Made by a program: the position numbers and the translations under genes. 23,207 bases of DNA from an uncultured Sutterella sp. (GTDB taxonomy: Bacteria; Pseudomonadota; Gammaproteobacteria; Burkholderiales; Burkholderiaceae_F), in contig UQNA01000048.1 in NCBI GenBank assembly GCA_900542195.1, positions 1 to 23,207 of the forward strand, read 5' to 3'. This document shows, piece after piece, positions 12,699 through 20,511 of this stretch; position 1 is the first letter of the stretch; every line of letters begins with the position of its first letter. The notes under the pieces were generated by a model. The model was not told where the DNA came from. It saw only the letters and a program-made list of their open reading frames with translations, and searched no databases.

Positions 12699-13874
12699 AT
12701 GAACGGAAATTTTGTACTCTATCCTTTCAGCCGTCCGCCATTGCCATTTGAAAAAGTCAAAATCACTTCTCCTTTGGCAAATAGTTTTGGTCTTGAACTG
12801 GCGGAAGACGTTATCAGCCAAGAAAATATTCCACCCTATGATGTGGCAACAAGAGACGGCTGGGCTATTGCTACCGAAGATAAGCACTATCCGCTTAAAT
12901 CTCCGGCAATCGTTAACGGCGAGGGGCCGAAATACTTGGAAGTCAATTCATACTGCTGGATCAACACCGGAGGATATTTACCGGAGAGAGCCGACGCCGT
13001 TGTTTCTAACAAAGAGCCGTCCGATCCTGAATTCGGTCTCGATACATATCCACTTGAAAATGTCTTACCGAAAGGTAGCGAATGGCAAAGAGGCGAGTTA
13101 ATTCTCAAAGCCGGGACGGTGCTGGCTGCTGCGCAGCAGGCCCTTTTGTTTGAAGCGGGGATTCAAGAAGTAACCGTATACAAACGCCCTTCCGTTGCGA
13201 TTTTAGCCACCGGACATGAAATTGTTGAAGCAGGTTCGGAATCAATAGTCAAAAGAGGACGGCATTCGAGCAATGCCACTTATCTCTCTAATCTGCTGAA
13301 TGGTTTGGGACTAACCGACACTGCCGTCTTTTTTGCAAAAGACTCTGCTGTAGAACTTAGCTCGAGGCTCATTTCGTTAGGTCAATATTTTGACTTTATC
13401 ATCACCGTCGGCGGCACGGGCCAAGGCAAGAGCGATTTGCTTCGCAAATCAATCAAAATGTCCGGCGGTTCTCTGATCAAGGACGGCACCCGGTTATCCA
13501 GTTCCCTTCCGTTTGTATACGGAAAGATGAACAAATCGATTCTTATCGGCCTACCTGGTAATCCGCTCGGCTTTATTTGTTTAGCTCAGCGGTTTGTCCT
13601 TCCTCAGATTTGGTCTTCCTTCATGACAGCACCTTTTCCGGTGAAGAAAGTAGAAGCGATCATGGGCTTTAATTTCCAAGGAAAAGCCGGAGATATCTGT
13701 GTACAGCTTGCTCCTTTGGGAGATCATCTTATTGCCCTTCCGCTGCAGAAAGGAAGCGGTCGTTCTGCGTCATTCAGAGATGCACAGGCCATTATTAAGA
13801 ATCCAAAAGGACATCACTTAGAAGCAAATCAGCAAGTAGAAGCTGAGCTCTTCTTCAACGGCCTTCACTTTTAG
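12699..13874 (+). CDS. moeA: MoeA-family molybdopterin metal-transferase, divergent paralogue
   Basis: MoeA inserts molybdate (or tungstate) into adenylated molybdopterin. The 391-residue product has the family's order of motifs: PPYDVATRDGWA (45-56, usual PxxDxSxxDG), NTGGYLPERADAVV (89-102), TGHEIVEAG (171-179), SNATYL (191-196), GGTGQGKSD (238-246, usual GGxSxGxxD) and GLPGNPLG (284-291). The aspartates at 53 and 246, equivalent to catalytic residues of E. coli MoeA, are kept, but several usually fixed residues around them differ. It is transcribed away from the AOR operon with an FNR box between them. The inference is a dedicated paralogue that loads metal into the AOR enzyme. No clear Shine-Dalgarno precedes the ATG, so the start is less certain. 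Confidence 0.9.
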   Translation: MNGNFVLYPFSRPPLPFEKVKITSPLANSFGLELAEDVISQENIPPYDVATRDGWAIATEDKHYPLKSPAIVNGEGPKYLEVNSYCWINTGGYLPERADAVVSNKEPSDPEFGLDTYPLENVLPKGSEWQRGELILKAGTVLAAAQQALLFEAGIQEVTVYKRPSVAILATGHEIVEAGSESIVKRGRHSSNATYLSNLLNGLGLTDTAVFFAKDSAVELSSRLISLGQYFDFIITVGGTGQGKSDLLRKSIKMSGGSLIKDGTRLSSSLPFVYGKMNKSILIGLPGNPLGFICLAQRFVLPQIWSSFMTAPFPVKKVEAIMGFNFQGKAGDICVQLAPLGDHLIALPLQKGSGRSASFRDAQAIIKNPKGHHLEANQQVEAELFFNGLHF

Positions 13875-13908
13875 GCTGCAGCTGTCTCCGGAGGTAAGAA
13901 GAAAAATA

Positions 13909-13957
13909 GATCTCTTGTTACGAACCTACTGATTTTGACCAAAGAGAGATCGGTTTC
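13909..13957 (+). terminator. Possible weak terminator after moeA
   Basis: GATCTCT (13909-13915) pairs with AGAGATC (13945-13951) 35 bases after the moeA stop, followed by a modest GGTTT tail. A small hairpin GGCTG-TACA-CAGCC type element follows at about 13962-13975. The T-tail is poor, so efficiency is doubtful. Confidence 0.35.
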
Positions 13958-14001
13958 ATTCGGCTGTACACAGCCTGAGCAGTGCAGCTCACTTCAATAA
14001 C

Positions 14002-14037
14002 AAAAGGACGGTAGTTTCAATCGATCTGACCGTCCTT
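14002..14037 (-). terminator. Terminator of the flavoprotein-regulator-porin unit
   Basis: AAGGACGGT (14004-14012) pairs perfectly with ACCGTCCTT (14029-14037); read on the minus strand the stem is followed by a TTG-TTATT tail. It lies 22 bases past the flavoprotein stop. Confidence 0.7.
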
Positions 14038-14058
14038 GTGCTGAATTAGATAAAAGAA

Positions 14059-15558
14059 TTAACTTCTGGCCTTTTCCTTAGCCACGTTCTCACCGGCAAT
14101 CCTGCCGAAGACGAAGCAGTCAAGAAGAGCATTACCGCCGACTCGGTTGGTTCCATGGATACCGCCGGTAATTTCGCCGGCTGCATATAAGCGAGGAATC
14201 GGAGTTCCAGTGCAGTCCAGAACTTGAGCCTTGGTGTTGGTGTTCAATCCGCCCATCGTATGGTGAACGGTCATGCCTGTGTAGCAAGCCCAGAAAGGTC
14301 CTTTTTCAATCTTTCTTGTGAGATTGCGGGGAGCCTTATGGAAGTCAGGATCTTCCTTGTTTTTGATAATAACGTTGTTATATCTGTCTACGGTCTTCTG
14401 CAAACCTTCAGGATCGACGCCCATCTTCACAGCCAGTTCTTTAATAGTCGGAGCTGTCCATGCTTCGTTGATTTCAATACCTCTTTGAACTGCATCATGT
14501 ACGGCGCTGTTGTATGACTCATACTGATTATTGTCAACTACAGTGTAACCATAGCGTTCCGGTGTGCCTAATACTGCATCACGGATATGATCACGTCGAG
14601 CACCTTCATCAACGATACGATTGCCTCGTTTGTCTACATAGATAGAGCCGTCCACATTTGTGTTCAAGATAATCTTCATCTTCTTACCGGCCGGTGCTCC
14701 CGGAGTGGACTGGATGAAGTCCATACCAATCAAATATCCGCCGATTCGATTTGCAGCCATCATTACATCACCGGTATGGCCGGGAAGATTGTCAGTGCCG
14801 AGTCCGGCAGTTCTTGGATCATGCAGTTCTCTCAAATACTGATTGCCGGAGAATCCGCCGCTGGCCAAAACTACGCCTTTCTTGGCCTCGATATTTAAGA
14901 CTTGTCCTTTGCTGTTTTGGACTTTTACGCCCAAGACATCGCCGCTCCATGGCTGTTCACGGTAAATCTCAACGACGGAGAAACCGGTCTTGAAAGGAAC
15001 GTTTTCTTTCTTCAAGGCTTTTGACAAGACTCCCGTATAACCGATACCTTTCGGAACTGCAGGAGAGTGAGCGCGAGGATAGAGACCACCGAACATTTGA
15101 TGAACTGTCGGCTTGAATTCCATTCCTAAGCCTTCGAGCCATGTGATTACGCTATAGGCATTATCACAAAGGACTTTTACGCGTGCAGGATCGCCTCTGA
15201 AATCGCCGGCTGCTAAGGTTTGAGCGGCGTGTTTTTCAGGAGAATCTTCAATATTTTGTTTCGGTTGACGAACCGGATCAGCGGCATTAATTTGGCCTTG
15301 AGCTGCCATTGTATTACCGCCCGTAAAAAGCAATTTTTCAATAATTACTACTTTTGCTCCGTTTTGTGCAGCCAACAATGCAGCAGCCATACCAGCTCCG
15401 CCGCCGCCAACTACAACAACATCATAAGATTCGTCCCATTGCTGAGGAACGTACGGATTTGCAGGATTTGAGGTCTGGGCAAGAACAGCTCCGGAACCAA
15501 AAGCAAGAACACCGGCACCGGCTGTCTTGAAAAGATTTCTTCTGCTAATGTTGGACAT
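14059..15558 (-). CDS. Tat-exported fumarate-reductase-like FAD protein
   Basis: The 499-residue product has a textbook twin-arginine signal (SRRNLFK, 5-11; cleavage near VLA-Q at 25-28). FAD motifs are VVVVGGGGAGMAAA (47-60), IIEK (72-75) and GLGT/PGHTGD (252-264). The C-terminal block GEITGGIHGTNRVGGN (461-476) and FGRIAGE (484-490) closes the fold. By eye alignment with Shewanella Fcc3, the proton-donor arginine (R322 in EGARRD), the HHTMGG histidine (432-433) and the NRxGG arginine (R472) are kept. The residues matching H365, E378 and R381 are not (QSTPG near 283-287; IILN near 296-299). The reaction is probably reduction of an activated double bond, but the substrate may not be fumarate. 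No haem or FMN domain is present. AAGGAG lies 7 bases before the ATG. It follows the response regulator by 103 bases. Confidence 0.92.
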   Translation of the reverse strand: MSNISRRNLFKTAGAGVLAFGSGAVLAQTSNPANPYVPQQWDESYDVVVVGGGGAGMAAALLAAQNGAKVVIIEKLLFTGGNTMAAQGQINAADPVRQPKQNIEDSPEKHAAQTLAAGDFRGDPARVKVLCDNAYSVITWLEGLGMEFKPTVHQMFGGLYPRAHSPAVPKGIGYTGVLSKALKKENVPFKTGFSVVEIYREQPWSGDVLGVKVQNSKGQVLNIEAKKGVVLASGGFSGNQYLRELHDPRTAGLGTDNLPGHTGDVMMAANRIGGYLIGMDFIQSTPGAPAGKKMKIILNTNVDGSIYVDKRGNRIVDEGARRDHIRDAVLGTPERYGYTVVDNNQYESYNSAVHDAVQRGIEINEAWTAPTIKELAVKMGVDPEGLQKTVDRYNNVIIKNKEDPDFHKAPRNLTRKIEKGPFWACYTGMTVHHTMGGLNTNTKAQVLDCTGTPIPRLYAAGEITGGIHGTNRVGGNALLDCFVFGRIAGENVAKEKARS

Positions 15559-15661
15559 AATAAACTCCTTGAAGATTTTGAGAAAAAACTTCCCCTGAGA
15601 GGACCTTTTCAGCCCCCTGTGAATTAAATTAACTGTCTAAAAACTATTGAGAAATAAAGCG

Positions 15662-16285
15662 TTACGTCTCTATATGCGACATAAACTCTCTTAGCTGTAT
15701 TAGGTCTCTGACTCCGACTTTGTTGTAGGCATTGAAGCGATGAGTTTCTACGGTTCTCTCACTCAATCCTAACCTTTGAGCAATCTGGTAGTTCATCAAT
15801 CCGGCATTAACCAACTTCAAAACTTCCTTCTCTCGTTGAGTTAAAGCGTCGTAGAACTCCTGATACCTGACCAATCGATAATCCTTATGCCGTTCTTCAT
15901 TATCAGTCTTTACGGCTCTTTCAACGGCTTCAAGCAGAACTTCCGCTGACACAGGCTTTTTCAGAATATCAACGGCACCTTTTCTAAAAGCGGTAATAGC
16001 CATGTCTACATCCGCATGAGCGGTAAGAAAGATGATGGGCTGAGAATAACCTTCATGCGCCAGCATTTCCTGAAACTCCAAACCATTCACCAAAGGCATC
16101 TGATAATCCAAAATGATGCAGCCGGGAACTTCAGGATCGTCCTTTTTCAAAAACGAAGCGGTATCAGAATAAAAAGTGACAAGCCAGCCTTCAGTCTTGA
16201 GGATGAAACGGATTGCGTCTCCGAATCCTTCGTCATCATCAACAATACGAACGATTGAATTTTCCTGAAGTTTGCGGTCGATCAC
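15662..16285 (-). CDS. FixJ/TtrR-type response regulator (REC + LuxR HTH)
   Basis: The 207-residue product has a receiver domain (about 11-125) with the acidic pocket DDDE (16-19), phosphoacceptor D60 in CIILDYQMP, switch threonine T88 (LTAHAD) and conserved lysine K110 (LKKPV). The C-terminal LuxR-type helix-turn-helix (about 145-203) shows LTQREKEVLKLV and GLSERTVETHR (173-183), the recognition helix. It starts at GTG 16285 with GGGAGAG a few bases upstream. It begins 17 bases after the porin stop, so porin and regulator share a transcript. The obvious partner is the sensor kinase at 17588-19393, transcribed divergently. Pairing of a PhnD-domain kinase with a FixJ-type regulator is the TtrS/TtrR arrangement known from tetrathionate sensing; the ligand here is not known. 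Confidence 0.94.
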   Translation of the reverse strand: MIDRKLQENSIVRIVDDDEGFGDAIRFILKTEGWLVTFYSDTASFLKKDDPEVPGCIILDYQMPLVNGLEFQEMLAHEGYSQPIIFLTAHADVDMAITAFRKGAVDILKKPVSAEVLLEAVERAVKTDNEERHKDYRLVRYQEFYDALTQREKEVLKLVNAGLMNYQIAQRLGLSERTVETHRFNAYNKVGVRDLIQLREFMSHIET

Positions 16286-16302
16286 TTTTCTCTCCCAAAA
16301 GA

Positions 16303-17436
16303 CTAAAAGTTATGACACACACCGAACGCTGTTGTTAAACGAGTCGCCTTGCTTTCAGCATTCTTGAACATCCCTGTTCCTCTGGCATAGCTGCCTACTG
16401 CATAGAGCGAAGTTCGCTTGGACAATGGATAGAGGTACTTTAACGAAGCGACCCAACGATCGCCGTCTCTGTCGGCATCTGTCTTCATGCTTTCACCCTG
16501 CCATTTTCCCATATTCCACTTGAAGGCGCCAAAGAGTTTTCCCCCGCCTACAGGATAGCTGCCGCCGATAACAAAGGAGTCAGATCTAAAGCCTTTCCTG
16601 CTTTCTTTGACCTTAGCTGCGTTTCCAAAACCTAAATCTTTGGCATAAAAGGCATTAGGACCGCCACTCAGGTTTCGAGAATTCCAAACATGCTGGTATC
16701 CGAGGTTTAGACGGAACTGTCCGAACATCTTATATGCTGTCAAGAACAAGTTGTAAGTCGGCTCGGAATCCGCGCCATTATTGGCTCCGGCCTTTCTGTA
16801 ATCGATCACGGTAAAAACAGTCCCTACGCTAAAGTCAGCTTGCTTGTATTGGGCTGATAGACCATAGTAGTGGTTGTTTTTACTCCAAGTATCCTCATCA
16901 GAGGAGATGCCGTTTGAGTATTGCGCCGTCAAAGTAACTGAATTGGTAGGCTTTACTTGGTAAGTGACAGAATTATTAAGCATTCCGGAATTAACCAAGG
17001 AACCGATAAGAGCAGCATCTAAGAAGTTGCTTGCCATTGGATTGGCGCCCATCTTTGGAAACTGTCCAAAGTATCCTGTGGTTCCCATTAGAGAGCCCGA
17101 GCGGCCGAAACCAAGTTCGCCCCATTTTCCACCGACGATCAGTAAGGAGTCTCTATCGAAAAGCACGCCGGCGGTTTGAGGTGCTCCGTTATTTACTTTG
17201 ATGCCTTGTTCCAAGATGAACTTAACATAATTTCCATTTCCGAGCTCTTCTTTTCCCGTCAGGCCCCAACGACTGGCGGCATTTCCTCCCGAGACGGCTT
17301 GAACACTAGTCTGCTGACCTTTGCCTTTCATAACGCCGAAACCCGTATCCACAACGCCGTAAACACTCACCGTGCTTTGAGCGTAAACAGCTGGGACCGC
17401 GCACAGCAAACAAAAGGTTAAAAACTTATTTGACAT
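16303..17436 (-). CDS. Gram-negative porin (Burkholderiales Porin_4 type)
   Basis: The 377-residue outer-membrane channel starts at ATG 17436, which gives a normal Sec signal (cleavage near VYA-Q at 19/20) and has AAGGTG 6 bases upstream; the open frame back to 17475 adds only a charged tail. The mature start STVSVYGVVDTGFG is the first strand of this porin class. Further family marks are 'RWGLTGKEELGNGNYVKFILEQG', 'FDRDSLLIVGGKWGELGFGRSG' and the C-terminal phenylalanine (VCHNF). It is the first gene of a porin-regulator-flavoprotein unit. An inverted repeat upstream (17499-17521) is a good candidate control site. It differs clearly from the porin at 3654, so the two were not made by a recent duplication. 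Confidence 0.93.
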   Translation of the reverse strand: MSNKFLTFCLLCAVPAVYAQSTVSVYGVVDTGFGVMKGKGQQTSVQAVSGGNAASRWGLTGKEELGNGNYVKFILEQGIKVNNGAPQTAGVLFDRDSLLIVGGKWGELGFGRSGSLMGTTGYFGQFPKMGANPMASNFLDAALIGSLVNSGMLNNSVTYQVKPTNSVTLTAQYSNGISSDEDTWSKNNHYYGLSAQYKQADFSVGTVFTVIDYRKAGANNGADSEPTYNLFLTAYKMFGQFRLNLGYQHVWNSRNLSGGPNAFYAKDLGFGNAAKVKESRKGFRSDSFVIGGSYPVGGGKLFGAFKWNMGKWQGESMKTDADRDGDRWVASLKYLYPLSKRTSLYAVGSYARGTGMFKNAESKATRLTTAFGVCHNF

Positions 17437-17498
17437 TCTTGGCACCTTTTTCTCCTTTGTTTTGAGAACTTCCATGGGTCCAAGATAAAGAATGCATC

Positions 17499-17521
17499 AC
17501 TTAGGGTCCTGGTACCTAAGT
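17499..17521. promoter_or_regulatory. Inverted repeat ACTTAGG-N9-CCTAAGT in divergent promoter
   Basis: Perfect 7-base arms with a 9-base spacer (centre-to-centre 16) lie in the 151-base spacer between porin and sensor kinase. A shorter related element CCTA-A-TAGG follows at 17540-17548. Size and place fit a dimeric LuxR-type response-regulator site controlling both directions; this is inference. Confidence 0.5.
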
Positions 17522-17577
17522 ACTAAAAAAGGTGTAATTCCTAATAGGCCGGTGTGAGATCATAGAAGTAGTGATAT

Positions 17578-17581
17578 GGAG
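17578..17581 (+). promoter_or_regulatory. Shine-Dalgarno that decides the kinase start at 17588
   Basis: GGAG lies 6 bases before ATG 17588. An in-frame ATG at 17576 overlaps it and has no site of its own, so 17588 is preferred. Confidence 0.7.
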
Positions 17582-17587
17582 ATCTTT

Positions 17588-19393
17588 ATGCCGAAAATTC
17601 TCTTGCTTTTATTGCTGCCTTTGGCTTTGTTATCGGCCCCGGCGCAAGCCACTTACGTAGTTGGTCTCGGAACCGGCGCTATGTCCAGCAACGAACAAGA
17701 GTTCTTTGAAGCAACAAAAAAATACCTGGAACAAAAATTCGGTACGAATGAAATTCAATTCATGCAGCCGGTGTCTCTTACGCACTTAAAGAAACTGATA
17801 GAAGAAAAGAAAATCGAGTACTTCATTTCATCAGCCGGCTTTGCACGCTCTCTTTCACAAGATGGTGTTCGCGAACTATTAATCTACGCTCCTACTAAAA
17901 AGGGAACAGATAGAAATGAATTAGGTTCGGTCTTTTTGACTCGGCAGGACATGACGGTTTGCACGCTTGCCGATTTAAAAAACAAACGCTTTACCTCCAA
18001 CAATCCTGATGCTTTTTTCAGTCACATTGTGCCGTTGGCAGAAATCAGTTATGCCGGATACGATCCTAAAAAATTCTTCTCCTCGGTATCTTTTCTCAAT
18101 AAAAATCCCGAGGATCTTCTGCAGGCTTTAATTGACGGAAGAACCGATGTCGTAGCGCTCCCCGGATGCTATTGGGAAACCTTGTCCGCACAAAATGGAG
18201 AAATTCGAGAGAAAGTAAAACCGGTGTTAGTCTCCAGTACGTCACCCTGCACCAGCTCTACTCGAACCTTTCCGAATTGGACCTTATCTTCTACAAAAAA
18301 CAGCGATGCTGCCTTCACACGCAAGTTAGTCACAGCGCTTCTTGAGATGCCATTTTCTAAAGGAACCGCATCATGGTCCGTTCAAATGGATCTCAGCTCA
18401 ATTGACGGTCTTTTCAAGGAGCTGAAGATAGGCCACTTCTCGGACTATCGGCCCTGGACTCTCAAAGAAATGCTTCAAAAGTACAGTTTTGCAGTCCTTC
18501 TTTTTGCAGTTTTCCTTTTGGGCCTGCTTTCTCTGACGCTCTTCCTTTACCTAAAATTAAAAAGAAGGTCTGAACAGCTTGTAGCTACGTTAAGAGCAAA
18601 AATCAAAACCGATCGGGCTATGAAAGAGGCCGAAGCCCGTTTGATGGCGTTGCAAAAAATCAGCACTATCGATCATATGAGTTCAATGATTGCTCATGAA
18701 CTTCCACAACCTTTAGGTGCTGTCCAAGCTTATGCCGAAGGACTTTTGCGAGCACAAAACAAACAGGCCCTAGACAGCCAGACGCTGACGGAAATGCTAA
18801 TAAAAATAATTTTTCAGACCAAGAAAGTTGAAGATATCGTCAACTCGGTCCGAAATTACGCAAAAGAAAGAAAGTTAAAGAAAACACCATCGAAAGTTAA
18901 CGGAACAGTAGCGGAAGCTATCCAAGATTTTCGCTTTGCCTTTCATTGTGATAATTTGGCAATCAATTTTTCCCGATCCAATGCAGAGCCGGTTTGCAGT
19001 TTGTCGCCTTTGGAATTTGAATTGGCAATCTACAATCTGCTTAAGAATGCCAAGGAGGCTCTCGAAGCTCAGAATGTTAAGAATCCGGAAATCACCGTAA
19101 CAGTTAACGAGGACGAAGAAAGTTGCAGAATAGCCATCGCAGACAACGGCTCCAAGGTCTCAGATGATGAATTGCAAAGAATTCAAGTATCCATGTCCTC
19201 TCGCAAAAGTGCCGGGTTAGGAATTGGGCTTTCCATCGTGAGATCCATCATTCAAAATCACGGAGGAAAATTTTCGATCAAGCGAACAGAACTTGGGACA
19301 GGAATTACCTGCGAAATTACTCTTCCGCTTTTCAAAGCAGAACCTTCTCAGGAAATCGAACCTGATAAAAAGCAAGAAGCTCACACAAAATGA
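17588..19393 (+). CDS. TtrS-like sensor histidine kinase with PhnD-like periplasmic domain
   Basis: The 601-residue product (start at 17588) has a short Sec signal (about 1-21), then a periplasmic PhnD/binding-protein-like domain (about 25-290) with EYFISSAGFAR, 'VFLTRQDM' and 'LIDGRTDVVALPGCYWE'. A single membrane helix follows (about 300-323), then a coiled linker. The phosphoacceptor helix has H370 in IAHELPQPL (usual HE-x-x-QPL). The ATPase domain has the N box (LLKNAKEAL, N484 region), DNGSKVSDDE (519-528) and GLGIGLSIV (543-551). It should autophosphorylate in response to a periplasmic ligand and pass phosphate to the regulator at 15662-16285. Six cysteines in the periplasmic half, including an isolated CTS/PCT pair, might sense redox state. 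Its stop is 9 bases from the convergent PEBP gene. Confidence 0.93.
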   Translation: MPKILLLLLLPLALLSAPAQATYVVGLGTGAMSSNEQEFFEATKKYLEQKFGTNEIQFMQPVSLTHLKKLIEEKKIEYFISSAGFARSLSQDGVRELLIYAPTKKGTDRNELGSVFLTRQDMTVCTLADLKNKRFTSNNPDAFFSHIVPLAEISYAGYDPKKFFSSVSFLNKNPEDLLQALIDGRTDVVALPGCYWETLSAQNGEIREKVKPVLVSSTSPCTSSTRTFPNWTLSSTKNSDAAFTRKLVTALLEMPFSKGTASWSVQMDLSSIDGLFKELKIGHFSDYRPWTLKEMLQKYSFAVLLFAVFLLGLLSLTLFLYLKLKRRSEQLVATLRAKIKTDRAMKEAEARLMALQKISTIDHMSSMIAHELPQPLGAVQAYAEGLLRAQNKQALDSQTLTEMLIKIIFQTKKVEDIVNSVRNYAKERKLKKTPSKVNGTVAEAIQDFRFAFHCDNLAINFSRSNAEPVCSLSPLEFELAIYNLLKNAKEALEAQNVKNPEITVTVNEDEESCRIAIADNGSKVSDDELQRIQVSMSSRKSAGLGIGLSIVRSIIQNHGGKFSIKRTELGTGITCEITLPLFKAEPSQEIEPDKKQEAHTK

Positions 19394-19402
19394 CTTACAG
19401 GA

Positions 19403-19870
19403 TCAAGCGGTCAACTTGTAAAGCCCAACAATCTGTGCGGAACCGACGATAAAACCGTCCATTTCTCGGAGAAGCTCTTTTCTCTGAGGAGGACGTTCAA
19501 AGGACAATTCGGTATTAAGTGCGTAAAGCTTAAAGAAATACCGATGTGTGCCGATTGGAGGACGAGGCCCGATATAGCCTACTGTTCCTCTGTCGTTCAA
19601 ACCTTCCTTGGCTCCGGGAATTTGTGAGATGTCCTGCCCTGCCGCTAATTCCATAGACTGCGGAGGAAGGTTATAGACAATCCAATGCGTAAAAATTAAT
19701 TTAGGATTTTCCGGATCAGGAGCATCCGGATCCTCCACGATGAGTACCAAAGATTTCGCAGCCTCAGGAATGTCAGAAATTACTAACGGAGGGGAGAGAT
19801 CTTCTCCTTCCTGTGTGTATTCGATTGGAATAAATCCTTTGTCAGCAAAAGCCGGAGAAGAAATCTTCAT
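19403..19870 (-). CDS. YbhB/YbcL-family (PEBP, Raf-kinase-inhibitor-like) protein
   Basis: The 155-residue product has no signal and is probably cytoplasmic. Family marks are LSPPLVISDIPEAAKSLVLIVEDPDAP (25-51), a THWIVYNLPP strand (61-70) and GTHRYFFKLYALN (107-119), which form the anion pocket (DPDAP, GxHRY) of phosphatidylethanolamine-binding proteins. Length equals that of E. coli YbhB (about 158). Function in bacteria is not established. GAGG lies 8 bases before the ATG. It follows the CBS-pair gene by 20 bases, so they form a two-gene unit. Confidence 0.93.
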   Translation of the reverse strand: MKISSPAFADKGFIPIEYTQEGEDLSPPLVISDIPEAAKSLVLIVEDPDAPDPENPKLIFTHWIVYNLPPQSMELAAGQDISQIPGAKEGLNDRGTVGYIGPRPPIGTHRYFFKLYALNTELSFERPPQRKELLREMDGFIVGSAQIVGLYKLTA

Positions 19871-19890
19871 CTTTGGTACCTCAATTTTGA

Positions 19891-20346
19891 TTACGGTCTT
19901 TGTGCAATCTCACGAGTCTTAGAAGATTTAACAGCGCGGACAATACTGTCAAGCATCACTGAAAGTTCCTCTACGATGTTAGAGGCTGTCACAATACCGC
20001 TAATCTTACCTTCCTCATCAACTACCGGGAGTCTTCTTATACCCTGTTCCCGCATTCTGGCCAGAGCATCGACCACACCTTCGGAGGAGTGAGCTACAGA
20101 AACCGGTGCAGACATAACTTCATCAACCACGAGAGTCTTAATGTCTTTTTCCAGGGCCACTACTTCAATCGTAATGTCTCGGTCTGTCAGCATACCGATC
20201 GGGCGTTCGTTCTCGTCAACAACCACGAGACTTCCGACATGAAGTTCTCTCATTTCTTTTGCGCAATTAAGAAGCGATGTGCCGGAAGGTATTGTTGCTA
20301 CCTTATGTACAGCCAAATCGCCGATCTTCATTGAGCGAGCTCTCAT
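19891..20346 (-). CDS. CBS-domain-pair protein
   Basis: The 151-residue product is made of two CBS domains (about 8-62 and 72-130) and nothing else. Each repeat shows the usual pattern: 'GSLVVVDENERPIGMLTDRDI' (38-58) and 'GIRRLPVVDEEGKISGIVTASNIV' (105-128). TDRDI supplies the ribose/phosphate contacts of adenosyl-ligand-binding modules. Such stand-alone pairs are thought to sense adenylate levels and regulate partner proteins; no partner is evident apart from the co-transcribed PEBP gene. AGAGG lies 6 bases upstream of the ATG. Confidence 0.93.
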   Translation of the reverse strand: MRARSMKIGDLAVHKVATIPSGTSLLNCAKEMRELHVGSLVVVDENERPIGMLTDRDITIEVVALEKDIKTLVVDEVMSAPVSVAHSSEGVVDALARMREQGIRRLPVVDEEGKISGIVTASNIVEELSVMLDSIVRAVKSSKTREIAQRP

Positions 20347-20364
20347 ATTTACCTCTTACACTAA

Positions 20365-20379
20365 ATAATCTTTGATTAT
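20365..20379. repeat. Short A/T-rich inverted repeat upstream of CBS gene
   Basis: ATAATC-TTT-GATTAT lies 19 bases before the CBS-gene start, inside the 165-base gap to ttcA. On the minus strand GATTAT could double as a -10 box with a poor -35. Nothing else is clear in 20347-20511. Confidence 0.25.
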
Positions 20380-20511
20380 CCGAATAGTCTACAAAAAATC
20401 TGTTGCTTTTTAAGCAGTTCCCGATAACTCAGCCGATAAATACCGCACTAAAACATGGATCCTTTTGAGTTCCCTGACCTCAGGTTCTGCAGAGCGAACT
20501 TTGAAAAATAA

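Noticed and set aside
14059..15558. Recent duplication of the flavoprotein at 2052-3533
   Set aside because: The two share only the FAD family motifs; signals (Tat versus Sec), active-site blocks and middle regions differ.
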